Part shown: positions 51,735 to 60,461 of the stretch, in pieces
How the letters are laid out: every line of letters starts with the position of its first letter
How positions within the stretch are numbered: the stretch's first letter is position 1
Assembly: GCF_022513565.1 (NCBI RefSeq)
Contig: NZ_JAKWBE010000016.1
Location: forward strand, 1 to 64,000
Origin: Streptomyces gilvus
GTDB lineage: Bacteria > Actinomycetota > Actinomycetes > Streptomycetales > Streptomycetaceae
Reading direction: 5' to 3'
DNA: 64,000 bases
The notes under the pieces: generated by a model
The model's database searches: none
Seen by the model: the letters and a program-made list of their open reading frames with translations, nothing else
Told to the model about the DNA's origin: nothing
Translations under genes and position numbers: made by a program

Positions 51735-52910
51735 TTGAGCACCAAGGACTTCATCGAGAAGGACTACTACAAGGTCCTCGGCGTCCCCAAGGACGCCACC
51801 GAGGCCGAGATCAAGAAGGCGTACCGGAAGCTCGCCCGCGAGTTCCACCCGGACGCCAACAAGGGCAACGCCAAGGCCGAGGAGCGCTTCAAGGAGATCT
51901 CCGAGGCGAACGACGTCCTCGGCGACCCCAAGAAGCGCAAGGAGTACGACGAGGCCCGCACCCTCTTCGGCAACGGCGGCTTCCGCCCGGGGCCGGGCGC
52001 GGGCGGCGGGTCCTTCAACTTCGACCTGGGCGACCTCTTCGGAGGCGGCGCCCAGGGCGGGGGCTCCGGCGGTTTCGGCGGCGGGCTCGGTGACGTCTTC
52101 GGGGGCCTGTTCAACCGCGGCGGGACGGGCACCACCCGGACCCAGCCGCGGCGCGGCCAGGACATCGACACCGAGGTCAGCCTCAGCTTCACCGAGGCGA
52201 TCGAGGGGGCGACGGTCCCGCTGCGGATGTCCTCGCAGGCACCGTGCAAGGCCTGTTCGGGCACCGGCGACGCGAACGGCAACCCGCGGGTGTGCCCGAC
52301 GTGCGTCGGCACCGGCCAGGTCGCCCGGGGCTCCGGCGGCGGGTTCTCCCTCACCGACCCCTGCCCCGACTGCAAGGGCCGCGGCCTGATCGCGGAGAAC
52401 CCCTGCGAGGTCTGCAAGGGCTCGGGGCGTGCCAAGTCCTCGCGCACCATGCAGGTCCGCATCCCGGCCGGCGTCTCCGACGGGCAGCGCATCCGGCTGC
52501 GCGGCAAGGGGGCGCCCGGTGAGCGGGGCGGCCCCGCGGGCGACCTGTACGTCACGGTCCATGTCTCCGGGCACCCCGTCTTCGGCCGCAAGGGCGACAA
52601 CCTGACGGTGACCGTCCCGGTGACGTTCGCCGAGGCCGCTCTCGGCGGTGAGGTCCGGGTGCCGACCCTGGGCGGGCCGCCGGTCACCCTGAAGCTGCCG
52701 CCGGGCACGCCCAACGGCCGCACCATGCGCGCCCGGGGCAAGGGCGCGGTCCGCAAGGACGGCACCCGCGGGGACCTGCTGGTCACCGTCGAGGTGAGTG
52801 TCCCCAAGGACGTGACGGGGAAGGCTCGTGACGCACTCGAGGCGTATCGCGAGGCGACCGCGGGCGAGGACCCGCGGGCGGAGTTGTTCCAGGCCGCGAA
52901 GGGAGCATGA
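51735..52910 (+). CDS. dnaJ: Chaperone DnaJ (type I, with zinc fingers)
   Basis: The 391-residue protein has a J domain (DYYKVLGVPKDATEAEIKKA and the HPD motif in REFHPDANK), a glycine/phenylalanine-rich linker, four CxxCxGxG-type repeats (CKACSGTG, CPTCVGTG, CPDCKGRG, CEVCKGSG) and a C-terminal substrate domain. The TTG start at 51735 gives the usual MSTKDFIEKDYYKVLG N-terminus of actinobacterial DnaJ1. Forty-two bases separate it from grpE. Confidence 0.98.
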   Translation: MSTKDFIEKDYYKVLGVPKDATEAEIKKAYRKLAREFHPDANKGNAKAEERFKEISEANDVLGDPKKRKEYDEARTLFGNGGFRPGPGAGGGSFNFDLGDLFGGGAQGGGSGGFGGGLGDVFGGLFNRGGTGTTRTQPRRGQDIDTEVSLSFTEAIEGATVPLRMSSQAPCKACSGTGDANGNPRVCPTCVGTGQVARGSGGGFSLTDPCPDCKGRGLIAENPCEVCKGSGRAKSSRTMQVRIPAGVSDGQRIRLRGKGAPGERGGPAGDLYVTVHVSGHPVFGRKGDNLTVTVPVTFAEAALGGEVRVPTLGGPPVTLKLPPGTPNGRTMRARGKGAVRKDGTRGDLLVTVEVSVPKDVTGKARDALEAYREATAGEDPRAELFQAAKGA

Positions 52911-52914
52911 CGAG

Positions 52915-53376
52915 ATGGACGGCCGTCGGCGCGGTGACAATTTTCGTGGGCCGTATGAACTGACCGAGGAGACCCCGGTCTACGTCATCTCGGTGGCGGC
53001 CCAGCTGTCCGGTCTGCACCCGCAGACCCTGCGTCAGTACGACCGCCTGGGGCTGGTCTCCCCGGACCGCACCGCGGGCAGGGGCCGGCGCTACTCGGCC
53101 CGCGACATCGAACTGCTGCGCCAGGTGCAGCAGTTGTCGCAGGACGAGGGCGTCAACCTGGCCGGCATCAAGCGCATCATCGAACTGGAGAACCAGGTCG
53201 CCGCGCTCCAGCAGCGCGTCGCCGAGCTCCAGGCGGCCGTCGACGGCGCGGCGGCGGCGATGCAGCAGCGCGAGGCGGCGGTGCACGCGTCGTACCGGCG
53301 TGACCTGGTGCCGTATCAGGAGGTGCAGCAGACCAGCGCGCTGGTGGTCTGGCGCCCCAAGAAGCCCAAGGACTAG
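52915..53376 (+). CDS. hspR: Heat-shock repressor HspR
   Basis: The 153-residue MerR-family protein has the DNA-binding domain PVYVISVAAQLSGLHPQTLR, QYDRLGLVSPDRTAGRGRRY and SARDIELLRQVQQLSQDEGV, followed by a coiled coil (VAALQQRVAELQAAVDG). It binds HAIR sites, here at 49103, 49155 and 62762, with DnaK as corepressor. The ATG at 52915 is four bases after the dnaJ stop. It closes the operon before a strong terminator. Confidence 0.97.
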   Translation: MDGRRRGDNFRGPYELTEETPVYVISVAAQLSGLHPQTLRQYDRLGLVSPDRTAGRGRRYSARDIELLRQVQQLSQDEGVNLAGIKRIIELENQVAALQQRVAELQAAVDGAAAAMQQREAAVHASYRRDLVPYQEVQQTSALVVWRPKKPKD

Positions 53377-53404
53377 ACAACCGGCCCTGGCGACGGCCCG
53401 TTTT

Positions 53405-53443
53405 CGAAGAGACCCCGGAATGGCCGATTCCGGGGTCTCTTCG
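53405..53443 (+). terminator. Terminator of the dnaK operon
   Basis: CGAAGAGACCCCGGAAT (53405-53421) and its exact reverse complement (53427-53443) flank a five-base loop, preceded by TTTT. It begins 28 bases after the hspR stop. Confidence 0.92.
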
Positions 53444-53670
53444 TGTGAGGACAGGTGAGGGCGCGGTGATCGTCGAGGTGCTTGATGGAGGGTCCGTAAA
53501 GGTCCATTGGCGAAGGTTGTGCCAGGTCTTCACAACACAAGCGGAGCGTGGCGTTGCGCACTCGTTAAGTAGTTCCGCTTGACGCCCGGGGTGGGTGCCG
53601 CGTTGGCTTTTCAGTCATCCGGTCGCATTGAGGCGCCCGTGTCCCGAAAGCATCAGAAGTGAGCAGGCCA

Positions 53671-54789
53671 GTGAGCAGTTCCATGCGTCGTATCGCCATA
53701 TCCGTGGCCGCGTCCACGCTGTCCCTCTCGCTGGCGGGCTGCAGCATGCTGGGTGTGTCGGGCAGCAGCGCCTCGGCGAGGCCCACGAAGGGCGACGACG
53801 TCACGGTCGGTCTGCTGCTGCCGGAGACGGCCAACACGCGCTACGAGAACTTCGACTACCCCATCGTCAAGAAGCAGGTCGCCTCCCTCACGAGGAACCA
53901 GGGCAAGGTCGACTACGCCAACGCCGGGCAGGACGCGAAGAAGCAGGCGTCCCAGATGCAGAAGATGATCGACGACAAGGTCGACATCATCCTGCTGGAC
54001 GCCGTCGACTCGCACGCCATCGCCGGCGAGGTGAAGAAGGCCAAGGACGCGGGCATCCCGGTCATCGCCTACGACCGCCTCGCCGAGGGCCCGATCGACG
54101 CGTACATCTCCTTCGACAACGAGCTGGTCGGCGAGGTCCAGGCGCGTTCCCTGCTGGAGGCCCTCGGCAGTCAGGCCGACACCTCCGACAAGGTCGTCAT
54201 GATGAACGGCTCCTCCACCGACCCCAACGCCAAGCAGTTCAAGGCGGGCGCGCTGTCCGAGCTGGGCGGCAAGGTGACCATCTCCGACTCCTTCGACACC
54301 GTCGACTGGAAGCCGGAGAACGCCCAGGCCAACATGACCAAGGCGATCGAGAAGATCGGCAAGAACAACATCGCGGCCGTCTACTCCGCCAACGACGGCA
54401 TGGCCGGCGGCATCGTCAAGGCCCTGGAGAACGCGGGCGTCACCAAGCTGCCCCCGATCACCGGGCAGGACGCGGAACTCACGGCCGTGCAGCGGATCGT
54501 CTCCGACGAGCAGTACATGACCGTCTACAAGTCCTACCCGGACGAGGCCGCGGCCGCCGCGCAGATGGCCGTCGCCAAGGTCCAGGGCCACGACATCCAG
54601 TTCGACGCCCTCACCCAGGACAGCGTGGACAGCCCCACCAACAAGGACATCCCGGCGCAACTGCTCACCGTGACCGCGGTGACGAGGAAGAACATCAAGT
54701 CGACGGTCGTCGCGGACGGCTTCTACAAGATCTCCGACATCTGCACCGCCGAGTACAAGGCGAAGTGCGCGGCCATCGGCCTGAAGTGA
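53671..54789 (+). CDS. Sugar-binding lipoprotein of an ABC importer (XylF-like), orphan
   Basis: The protein of about 372 residues has a lipobox (LSLSLAGCSM) and a type 1 periplasmic-binding fold: VTVGLLLPETANTRYENFDY, VDIILLDAVDSHAIAGEVKK, KAKDAGIPVIAYDRLAEGP, AVYSANDGMAGGIVKALENA and PPITGQDAELTAVQRIVSDE. These resemble D-xylose/ribose-binding proteins. No ATPase or permease gene is adjacent, so it must work with a distant importer or as a sensor. Starts at GTG 53659, GTG 53671 and ATG 53683 are all possible. Confidence 0.88.
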   Translation: MSSSMRRIAISVAASTLSLSLAGCSMLGVSGSSASARPTKGDDVTVGLLLPETANTRYENFDYPIVKKQVASLTRNQGKVDYANAGQDAKKQASQMQKMIDDKVDIILLDAVDSHAIAGEVKKAKDAGIPVIAYDRLAEGPIDAYISFDNELVGEVQARSLLEALGSQADTSDKVVMMNGSSTDPNAKQFKAGALSELGGKVTISDSFDTVDWKPENAQANMTKAIEKIGKNNIAAVYSANDGMAGGIVKALENAGVTKLPPITGQDAELTAVQRIVSDEQYMTVYKSYPDEAAAAAQMAVAKVQGHDIQFDALTQDSVDSPTNKDIPAQLLTVTAVTRKNIKSTVVADGFYKISDICTAEYKAKCAAIGLK

Positions 54790-54790
54790 C

Positions 54791-54850
54791 GTGATGTGAC
54801 GTTATGTCACGAGATGTCACGAGATGTCACGAGATGGGACGAGATGGGAC
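54791..54850. repeat. Six tandem 10-bp repeats after the sugar-binding gene
   Basis: Units are GTGATGTGAC, GTTATGTCAC, GAGATGTCAC twice and GAGATGGGAC twice. The array starts two bases after the stop codon and fills most of the gap to the convergent gene at 54897. Its purpose is unknown. Confidence 0.85.
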
Positions 54851-54896
54851 GTGGAGGGCCGGGGTCGGATGACGGAACCGGCCCTCCCGGCCGTTC

Positions 54897-55739
54897 TCAC
54901 GCCACCCGGGTGAACTCCACCGTCACCTCCGGCCGTCCGCCCGCCACGCCCCGGTAGACGCCCTTGTGCGGGGTGACGTCGTCGTAGTCCCGGCCGCGGG
55001 CCACGACCACGTGGGACTCGTCGGCGCGGACCCGGTTGGTGGGGTCGTGCCCGCACCACTCGCCCGCCCAGTACTCGATCCAGGCGTGGCTCTGCCCCGC
55101 GACGGGCCGGTGCAGTTCGGCCTCCCGCTCGGGGTGGAGGTAGCCGGAGACATAGCGCGAGGGCAGGCCGACGCCCCGCAGCAGGGCGATGGTGAGGTGG
55201 GTGATGTCCTGGCAGACGCCCGCGCCCTGCTCCCAGGCCTGGGCCGGGGAGGTGTTCACGCTGGTGGCGCCGGGCAGGTAGGAGACCCGGTCGGCGACCA
55301 GGGCGGAGACCGCGAGCGCCGTCTCGTGCGGGTCGAGTCCTGCCGCGGCCTTCCGTGCCTTCTTCACCAGCTTGGCGGGGACCGTCGTACGGCCCGTCGG
55401 GGTCGCGTACTCAAGGAGGCGGGAGCCGGCGATCCGTTCGGCCACCTCCGACCACGCGGGCGGCCGGGGCAGCGGGGCCGGCGGGGAGGTCTCGACCAGG
55501 CTGGAGGCCGTGATGGTGAGGTGGCCGTGCGGGTCCATCAGATCGAAGCCGGTGACCTGGGTGCCCCAGTAGTCCCAGTACGACCAGGTGGGTGTCGTCG
55601 GGCTGACGGTGACCCGGGCGTCCAGCGTGGTCTGGCCGGGCAGCGTCAGCGGGGTCATGCGGACCTCGTTGTGCGAGGAGGCCGCGGGCTGGGCGTACGA
55701 GACGCGGGTGATGTGCCTGATGCGGAGCCGGCGGGTCAT
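54897..55739 (-). CDS. Transglutaminase-family cysteine protease-like protein
   Basis: The 280-residue protein starts MTRRLRIRHITRVSYAQPAA after GGAAGGAG. It has the N-terminal domain common to bacterial transglutaminase-like proteins and the core triad: Cys in GAGVCQDITHLTIALLRGVG, His in GQSHAWIEYWAG and Asp in CGHDPTNRVR. It is the third gene of the ATP-grasp/alpha-E/transglutaminase operon, three bases after the alpha-E stop. This trio is widespread and thought to make or trim a peptide, but the product is unknown. Confidence 0.92.
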   Translation of the reverse strand: MTRRLRIRHITRVSYAQPAASSHNEVRMTPLTLPGQTTLDARVTVSPTTPTWSYWDYWGTQVTGFDLMDPHGHLTITASSLVETSPPAPLPRPPAWSEVAERIAGSRLLEYATPTGRTTVPAKLVKKARKAAAGLDPHETALAVSALVADRVSYLPGATSVNTSPAQAWEQGAGVCQDITHLTIALLRGVGLPSRYVSGYLHPEREAELHRPVAGQSHAWIEYWAGEWCGHDPTNRVRADESHVVVARGRDYDDVTPHKGVYRGVAGGRPEVTVEFTRVA

Positions 55740-55741
55740 GC

Positions 55742-56674
55742 TCACGCTCCTTCCTGGGCCCACTCGACGGGCCCCGGGTAGGGGAAGAACCGCTCGGCCA
55801 CCGCGTCCGCGGACGCCATGCAGGCCTGCTGCAGGTCCCCGAGCAGGTCCGGCAGCTGGTCCTCGAGGGCGTGGGTGTCCAGGTATTCGAGGCGGGTGCG
55901 CAGCCGGCCGATGGGGCGGCGCGCGGGGTCCTGGCGGGGCCGGCCGAGGGCGGTGAGGCACTCCTCGGCCGTGGTCAGCGCGTGCAGCGCCGAGCGCGGG
56001 AAGTCGCGGTCCAGGAGCAGGAACTCCGCCACGCGCGGGGTGTCGCCGAAACCGCCGTACACGCGCGCGTACGCCTCGTCGGCGCCGGACGCGCTCAGCA
56101 GGGTCGGCCAGTCGGGCGCGTGCGCCGCGTCCAGCACCCGTACGGACAGCAGCCGTACGGTCATGTCCACCCGCTCCAGGCTCCGGCCCAGCACGACGAA
56201 CCGCCAGCTGTCGTCCCGGCTCATGGTGGAGTCGGCCAGCCCGAAGAAGAGGGCGGCCCGGCTGCGCACGAGCTCCAGATAGGCGTAGGGGCCGGTGCGG
56301 CGGGCCGCCGTCCGCTGGTCGGCCAGCGCGTGCCAGGTGGAGTTCAGGCACTCCCACATCTCCGAGGAGACGGCCTCGCGGGCGCTGCGCGCGTTGAGCC
56401 GGGCGGCGCCCAGCGCCCCCTCGATGGAGCCCGTGGAACGGGCGTCGAAGGCCAGCTGGTCCAGGACCTGCTGCATGTCCACGCGTGTGCCGCCCGCGTC
56501 CATGCCGAGGATCGCGTACAGCGACCGGCAGGCCGCGTCCTCGTCGCGCCAGGGGTCCTCCAGCATGCGGTGCAGATAGGCGTCGAGGATGCGGCCGGTG
56601 GCGTCGGCCCGCTCGACGTAACGCCCGGTCCAGGTCAGGGACTCGGCTATCCGGGAGAGGATCACGTCGTTCAC
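55742..56674 (-). CDS. Alpha-E domain-containing protein
   Basis: The 310-residue all-helical protein begins VNDVILSRIAESLTWTGRYV, then ERADATGRILDAYLHRMLED, the standard start of the alpha-E family. It has SSEMWECLNSTWHALADQRT and WRFVVLGRSLERVDMTVRLL. It overlaps the ATP-grasp gene by GTGA, showing coupled translation. Its partner role with the ATP-grasp ligase is known only from genomic pairing. Confidence 0.93.
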   Translation of the reverse strand: MNDVILSRIAESLTWTGRYVERADATGRILDAYLHRMLEDPWRDEDAACRSLYAILGMDAGGTRVDMQQVLDQLAFDARSTGSIEGALGAARLNARSAREAVSSEMWECLNSTWHALADQRTAARRTGPYAYLELVRSRAALFFGLADSTMSRDDSWRFVVLGRSLERVDMTVRLLSVRVLDAAHAPDWPTLLSASGADEAYARVYGGFGDTPRVAEFLLLDRDFPRSALHALTTAEECLTALGRPRQDPARRPIGRLRTRLEYLDTHALEDQLPDLLGDLQQACMASADAVAERFFPYPGPVEWAQEGA

Positions 56675-58212
56675 TGCTGCGCCCCTTCCTGTACGACCGC
56701 CCGGGTGCCGTCGGGGCCGAGCCGGCGCGGGGCGACGGCGGGGATCGCGGGGTCCGGCTCGGGCGCGGGCTGCTCGGCGGGGCCCTCCGCCAGCACCCAG
56801 GTGTCCTTGGAGCCGCCGCCCTGGCTGGAGTTGACGATCAGGTTGCCCTCCTGGAGGGCGACGCGGGTGAGCCCGCCGGGCAGCACCCACACCTCGCTGC
56901 CGTCGTTCACGGCGAACGGACGCAGGTCGATGTGGCGCGGCGCCATACGCTCTCCGGCCAGGGTGGGGGAGGTGGACAGGGCGACCGGCCGCTGCGCGAT
57001 GAAGCCGCGCGGGTCGGCGGCGACGGCTTTGCGAGTGCGTTCCAGGGTCTCGCGGTCGGCCTTCGGTCCGATGACGATGCCCTGCCCGCCCGCGCCGTCG
57101 ACCGGTTTGATCACCAGCTGCTCGATCTGGTCGAGCACCGCCTCCAACTGTCCTGGTTCATCGGGCCGGTAGGACTCCACATTGGGAAGAACCGGTTCCT
57201 CGGAGAGGTAGTAGCGGATGAGGTCCGGGACGTAGGTGTAGAGCAGTTTGTCGTCGGCGATCCCGTTGCCCACGGCGTTCGCGAGTGTGACGTTGCCCGC
57301 CATCGCGGCGCCCATGATGCCGGGGCAGCCGATCACCGAGTCGGGCCGGAAGTGCAGCGGGTCGAGGAAGTCGTCGTCCAGGCGCCGGTATACGACGTGG
57401 ACCGGGACCTCCCCGCGCGTCGTACGCATCCACACCCGGTTGGCCCGGCACACCAGGTCGTGCCCCTCGACCAGCTGCACGCCCATCAGCCGTGCCAGCA
57501 GGGCGTGTTCGAAGTAGGCGGCGTTGCTGGGCCCGGGGGTCAGCACCACCACCCTCGGGTCCCGCACCCCGTCGGGCGCGGCGGCGCGCAGGGCCGCGAG
57601 CAGCCGGTGGCAGTACCCGTCGACCGGCAGCACGTGCTGTTCGGCGAAGAGGGAGGGGAAGATCCGGGTCATGGCCCTGCGGTTCTCGATGACGTACGAC
57701 ACCCCGCTGGGCACCCGCACGTTGTCCTCCAGCACCCGGAAGTCCCCGGCCTCGTCCCGCACCAGATCGATTCCGGCCACATGGATGCGCACCCCGCCCG
57801 GGGGCTCGACCCCGTGCGCGGCGCGGTGGAAGTGCGGGGAGTTGAGCAGCAGCCGCCAGGGCACGACACCGTCCTCGAAGGCACGGCAGGGCCCGTAGGC
57901 GTCGGCCAGATAGGCCTCCAGGGCCCGGACCCGCTGGCTCACCCCGCGTTGTATGAGATCCCATTCCAGCGCGTCGAGGATCCTGGGCACGAGGTCCAGC
58001 GGCCAGGGCCGCTCCTCGCCCGCGAAGGCGTACGTGACGCCCCGGTCGGTGAACGCCCGGGCCATCTGGTCCGCCCGGAAGCGCAGTTCACTCGGTTCGA
58101 TCGGCTGAAGTGCGGCCAGCACCGGCTCATAGGCGGTCCTGACCTCACCCGGCCGTTCGAACATCTCGTCCCATGCGTCGGCCAACGCGTATGCGTCGAA
58201 TATGTCCGCCAT
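56671..58212 (-). CDS. Circularly permuted ATP-grasp type 2 protein
   Basis: The 513-residue protein has the family stretches GVVPWRLLLNSPHFHRAAHG, HVAGIDLVRDEAGDFRVLED with NVRVPSGVSYVIENRRAMT, and VVVLTPGPSNAAYFEHALLA. The ATP-grasp core follows: LVIKPVDGAGGQGIVIGPKA and APRHIDLRPFAV. It is expected to ligate an amino acid or amine to a carboxylate using ATP. It is the first gene of the operon; the proline- and acid-rich tail after GGGSKDTWVL is not conserved as far as I can tell. Confidence 0.95.
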   Translation of the reverse strand: MADIFDAYALADAWDEMFERPGEVRTAYEPVLAALQPIEPSELRFRADQMARAFTDRGVTYAFAGEERPWPLDLVPRILDALEWDLIQRGVSQRVRALEAYLADAYGPCRAFEDGVVPWRLLLNSPHFHRAAHGVEPPGGVRIHVAGIDLVRDEAGDFRVLEDNVRVPSGVSYVIENRRAMTRIFPSLFAEQHVLPVDGYCHRLLAALRAAAPDGVRDPRVVVLTPGPSNAAYFEHALLARLMGVQLVEGHDLVCRANRVWMRTTRGEVPVHVVYRRLDDDFLDPLHFRPDSVIGCPGIMGAAMAGNVTLANAVGNGIADDKLLYTYVPDLIRYYLSEEPVLPNVESYRPDEPGQLEAVLDQIEQLVIKPVDGAGGQGIVIGPKADRETLERTRKAVAADPRGFIAQRPVALSTSPTLAGERMAPRHIDLRPFAVNDGSEVWVLPGGLTRVALQEGNLIVNSSQGGGSKDTWVLAEGPAEQPAPEPDPAIPAVAPRRLGPDGTRAVVQEGAQQ

Positions 58213-58477
58213 GAGGGGACGTTAGATGCGGTTCGTAACACGGTGATCTCTGCGGCATTTCCGGGAGCTTGCGCGGAAGGACCGGCTCCGCCGCTGCCCC
58301 GGTGTGGCCGGTCCGCACCCCCTCAGCTTGTTGCAACCGGGCGGGCGGCGGGCCGGTAATAGCCGGGCACACAGGCGCATTTCGACGCCCGTGGCGTCCG
58401 GAGCCGTGTTGCGGAGCCGGGAGTGTCCGCGCATAGTTGCGCTGCGGAACACGCCGGATGCGGGGGTGAAATGGGCG

Positions 58478-59518
58478 ATGACCGGGCACGGGACGGACGA
58501 GCATCCACACGGTGCTGACCGACTGTGCGAGGCCGGGGATCGTGTGTATTCCCGGGCCGTGCGGCGGGGCCGTGTGTCGCGCCGCGACGCCGAGCCGGTG
58601 CCCTGTCTGCTGGACCTGGCCCTGCTGCACCCCGACCCCGACGACATGGACTGGCTGGTGCCGACGTCCCCGCTGGAGGTCATGACGCGGCTACTGCGCG
58701 AGGTCCACGACCAGGTCAGCGCCAACCAGCGGCGGGTGGGCTCGGCGGTGGCCGCCGTCGAGTGGTACGCGGGGCTCGGGCCGGCCGTGCAGGTGGGCGC
58801 CGGCGAGGGCACCGCGATCCGGGTGCTGGACGGGCTCTCCCGCATCCAGGCGGCGATGGACGAGGCGACACAGGCGTGCACCACGGAGGTGCTCACCGTG
58901 CAGCCGGGCGGCATCCGCCCCGAGCACGAGCTGACGGAGGGCCTGCACCGGGCGCTGGAGCTGCGGGCGCGGGGCGTGCGGATGCGCGACCTGTACACGC
59001 ATGTCGCCCGCCACGGGCAGGGCCTGCTCAACTACCTGGAGCTGATGGGCAACACGGTCGAAGCCCGCACCCTCGACGAGGTCATCGACCGGCTGATCCT
59101 CTTCGACCGCACGGTGGCCTTCATCCCCGCCAACGCCGACCGCACCCTCGCCCTGGAACTGCGTCACCCGGCCCTGGTCGGCTACCTCGGCACGGTCTTC
59201 GACCGTCTGTGGCGCCTGGCCATCCCGCTCACCGCGCCCCTGCCCGACACCGGCATCGAGGGCATCTCCCACCGCGAGCAGTCCATCGCGGCGCTGCTCG
59301 CGGAAGGCCACCAGGACGCGGTGATCGCCGAGCGCCTGGGCATAAGCGTCCGCACCTGCCGCGCCCACATCGCCCGTCTCTCCGAGACCCTGGGCGCCGC
59401 GAGCCGCACCCAACTCGGCGTCCGCATCGCCCAGGTGGGCCTGCACGGGCCCCGCGGCCCGGAGGAGGTCACTCCTTCGGTCACTCTTCCCGGTCGAGGA
59501 TCCCCGACCGTGCGATGA
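58478..59518 (+). CDS. LuxR-type regulator (paralogue 1 of 3)
   Basis: The 346-residue protein has an N-terminal segment rich in GADRLCEAGDRVYSRAVRRG, a middle domain like the TrmB/PLD-like effector region (MDEATQACTTEVLTVQPGGI, RTVAFIPANADRTLALELRH) and a C-terminal LuxR helix-turn-helix (ISHREQSIAALLAEGHQDAV and IAERLGISVRTCRAHIARLS). I start it at ATG 58478. It ends convergently with paralogue 2, overlapping by 38 bases. Confidence 0.88.
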   Translation: MTGHGTDEHPHGADRLCEAGDRVYSRAVRRGRVSRRDAEPVPCLLDLALLHPDPDDMDWLVPTSPLEVMTRLLREVHDQVSANQRRVGSAVAAVEWYAGLGPAVQVGAGEGTAIRVLDGLSRIQAAMDEATQACTTEVLTVQPGGIRPEHELTEGLHRALELRARGVRMRDLYTHVARHGQGLLNYLELMGNTVEARTLDEVIDRLILFDRTVAFIPANADRTLALELRHPALVGYLGTVFDRLWRLAIPLTAPLPDTGIEGISHREQSIAALLAEGHQDAVIAERLGISVRTCRAHIARLSETLGAASRTQLGVRIAQVGLHGPRGPEEVTPSVTLPGRGSPTVR

Positions 59519-60461
59519 GGTAACCGAGCTGCGCCCGGCTGTCACTGCCGAGGGTGGCGGCGAGCTTGGCGATGTGCACCCGGGCGGTACGGATGTTCAG
59601 CCCCAGCCGGTCGGCGATCACGGCGTCGGTGTGCCCCTCGACGAGGAGGGTGGCGATGGCGCGTTGGCGGGGGGTGATGCCGTCGGGGGCGGGCTCCGGG
59701 ACGGCCCGGGGGTGCATGGGGGTCGCCAGGTGCCACAGGCGGTCGAAGACCGTGGCGAAGTAGTCCAGCAGGACGGGGTGACGGACCTCGAGGGCCAGCG
59801 TGCGGTCCTTGTTGGCGGGGATGAAGGCGACGGCGCGGTCGATGACGACAAGGCGTTCGGTGACCTGGTCGAGGGTGCGCGCCTCGGCGTCTCCGCGCAG
59901 CTGCTCGTAGCGGGCGACCACGGCGGGGGAGTGGCGCTGGGTGTGCTGGTAGAGGGTGCGGATACGGCCGCCCCGGTCCAGCAGGGCCTGGTCGCGGGCG
60001 AGGCTGCGGGCGAGGCGGGTGGCGGGACTGCGGCCGTCGTAGGGCTGGATGGCCAGCAGTTCCCTGGAGGCGTCCGCCATCGCGGTGGTGATGGCCTCGT
60101 TGATGCGGTCGACTCCGCCGAGGACACCGATGGCCGGCGCGTCCACCGGTGCGGTGCTCCGCCCGTCGATCCGCATGAGCGGTTCGAACGTCTCGGCCAG
60201 CCGCTGCTCGCGCCGGCGTTCCTCGGCTATGCGGTCCGCGGTGCCGCGCAGCAGGCGGTGCAGGGCGACGGCCGGCGCGACGGGCTCCAGGCGGCCGGGG
60301 TCCGTGACGGCGGGGTGCAGCAGGCCGAAGTCCACGAGGCAGGGCGCCGCGTCGGCGTCCGCACCGCTCACATGCCCTTCGCGCAGGGCGCGGCCGTACA
60401 GCTCCCGGCCCGCGTCGCACAGTTCCTCGGGGCCGTGCCGGTGCGTCCTTCCGTCACGCAT
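59481..60461 (-). CDS. LuxR-type regulator (paralogue 2 of 3)
   Basis: The 326-residue protein has the same architecture: GPEELCDAGRELYGRALREG, AFIPANKDRTLALEVRHPVL in the effector domain and TPRQRAIATLLVEGHTDAVI with ADRLGLNIRTARVHIAKLAA in the LuxR domain. Its ATG lies inside the end of paralogue 3 (eight-base overlap), so the two are one transcription unit. Its 3' end overlaps paralogue 1 on the other strand. Confidence 0.88.
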   Translation of the reverse strand: MRDGRTHRHGPEELCDAGRELYGRALREGHVSGADADAAPCLVDFGLLHPAVTDPGRLEPVAPAVALHRLLRGTADRIAEERRREQRLAETFEPLMRIDGRSTAPVDAPAIGVLGGVDRINEAITTAMADASRELLAIQPYDGRSPATRLARSLARDQALLDRGGRIRTLYQHTQRHSPAVVARYEQLRGDAEARTLDQVTERLVVIDRAVAFIPANKDRTLALEVRHPVLLDYFATVFDRLWHLATPMHPRAVPEPAPDGITPRQRAIATLLVEGHTDAVIADRLGLNIRTARVHIAKLAATLGSDSRAQLGYLIARSGILDREE

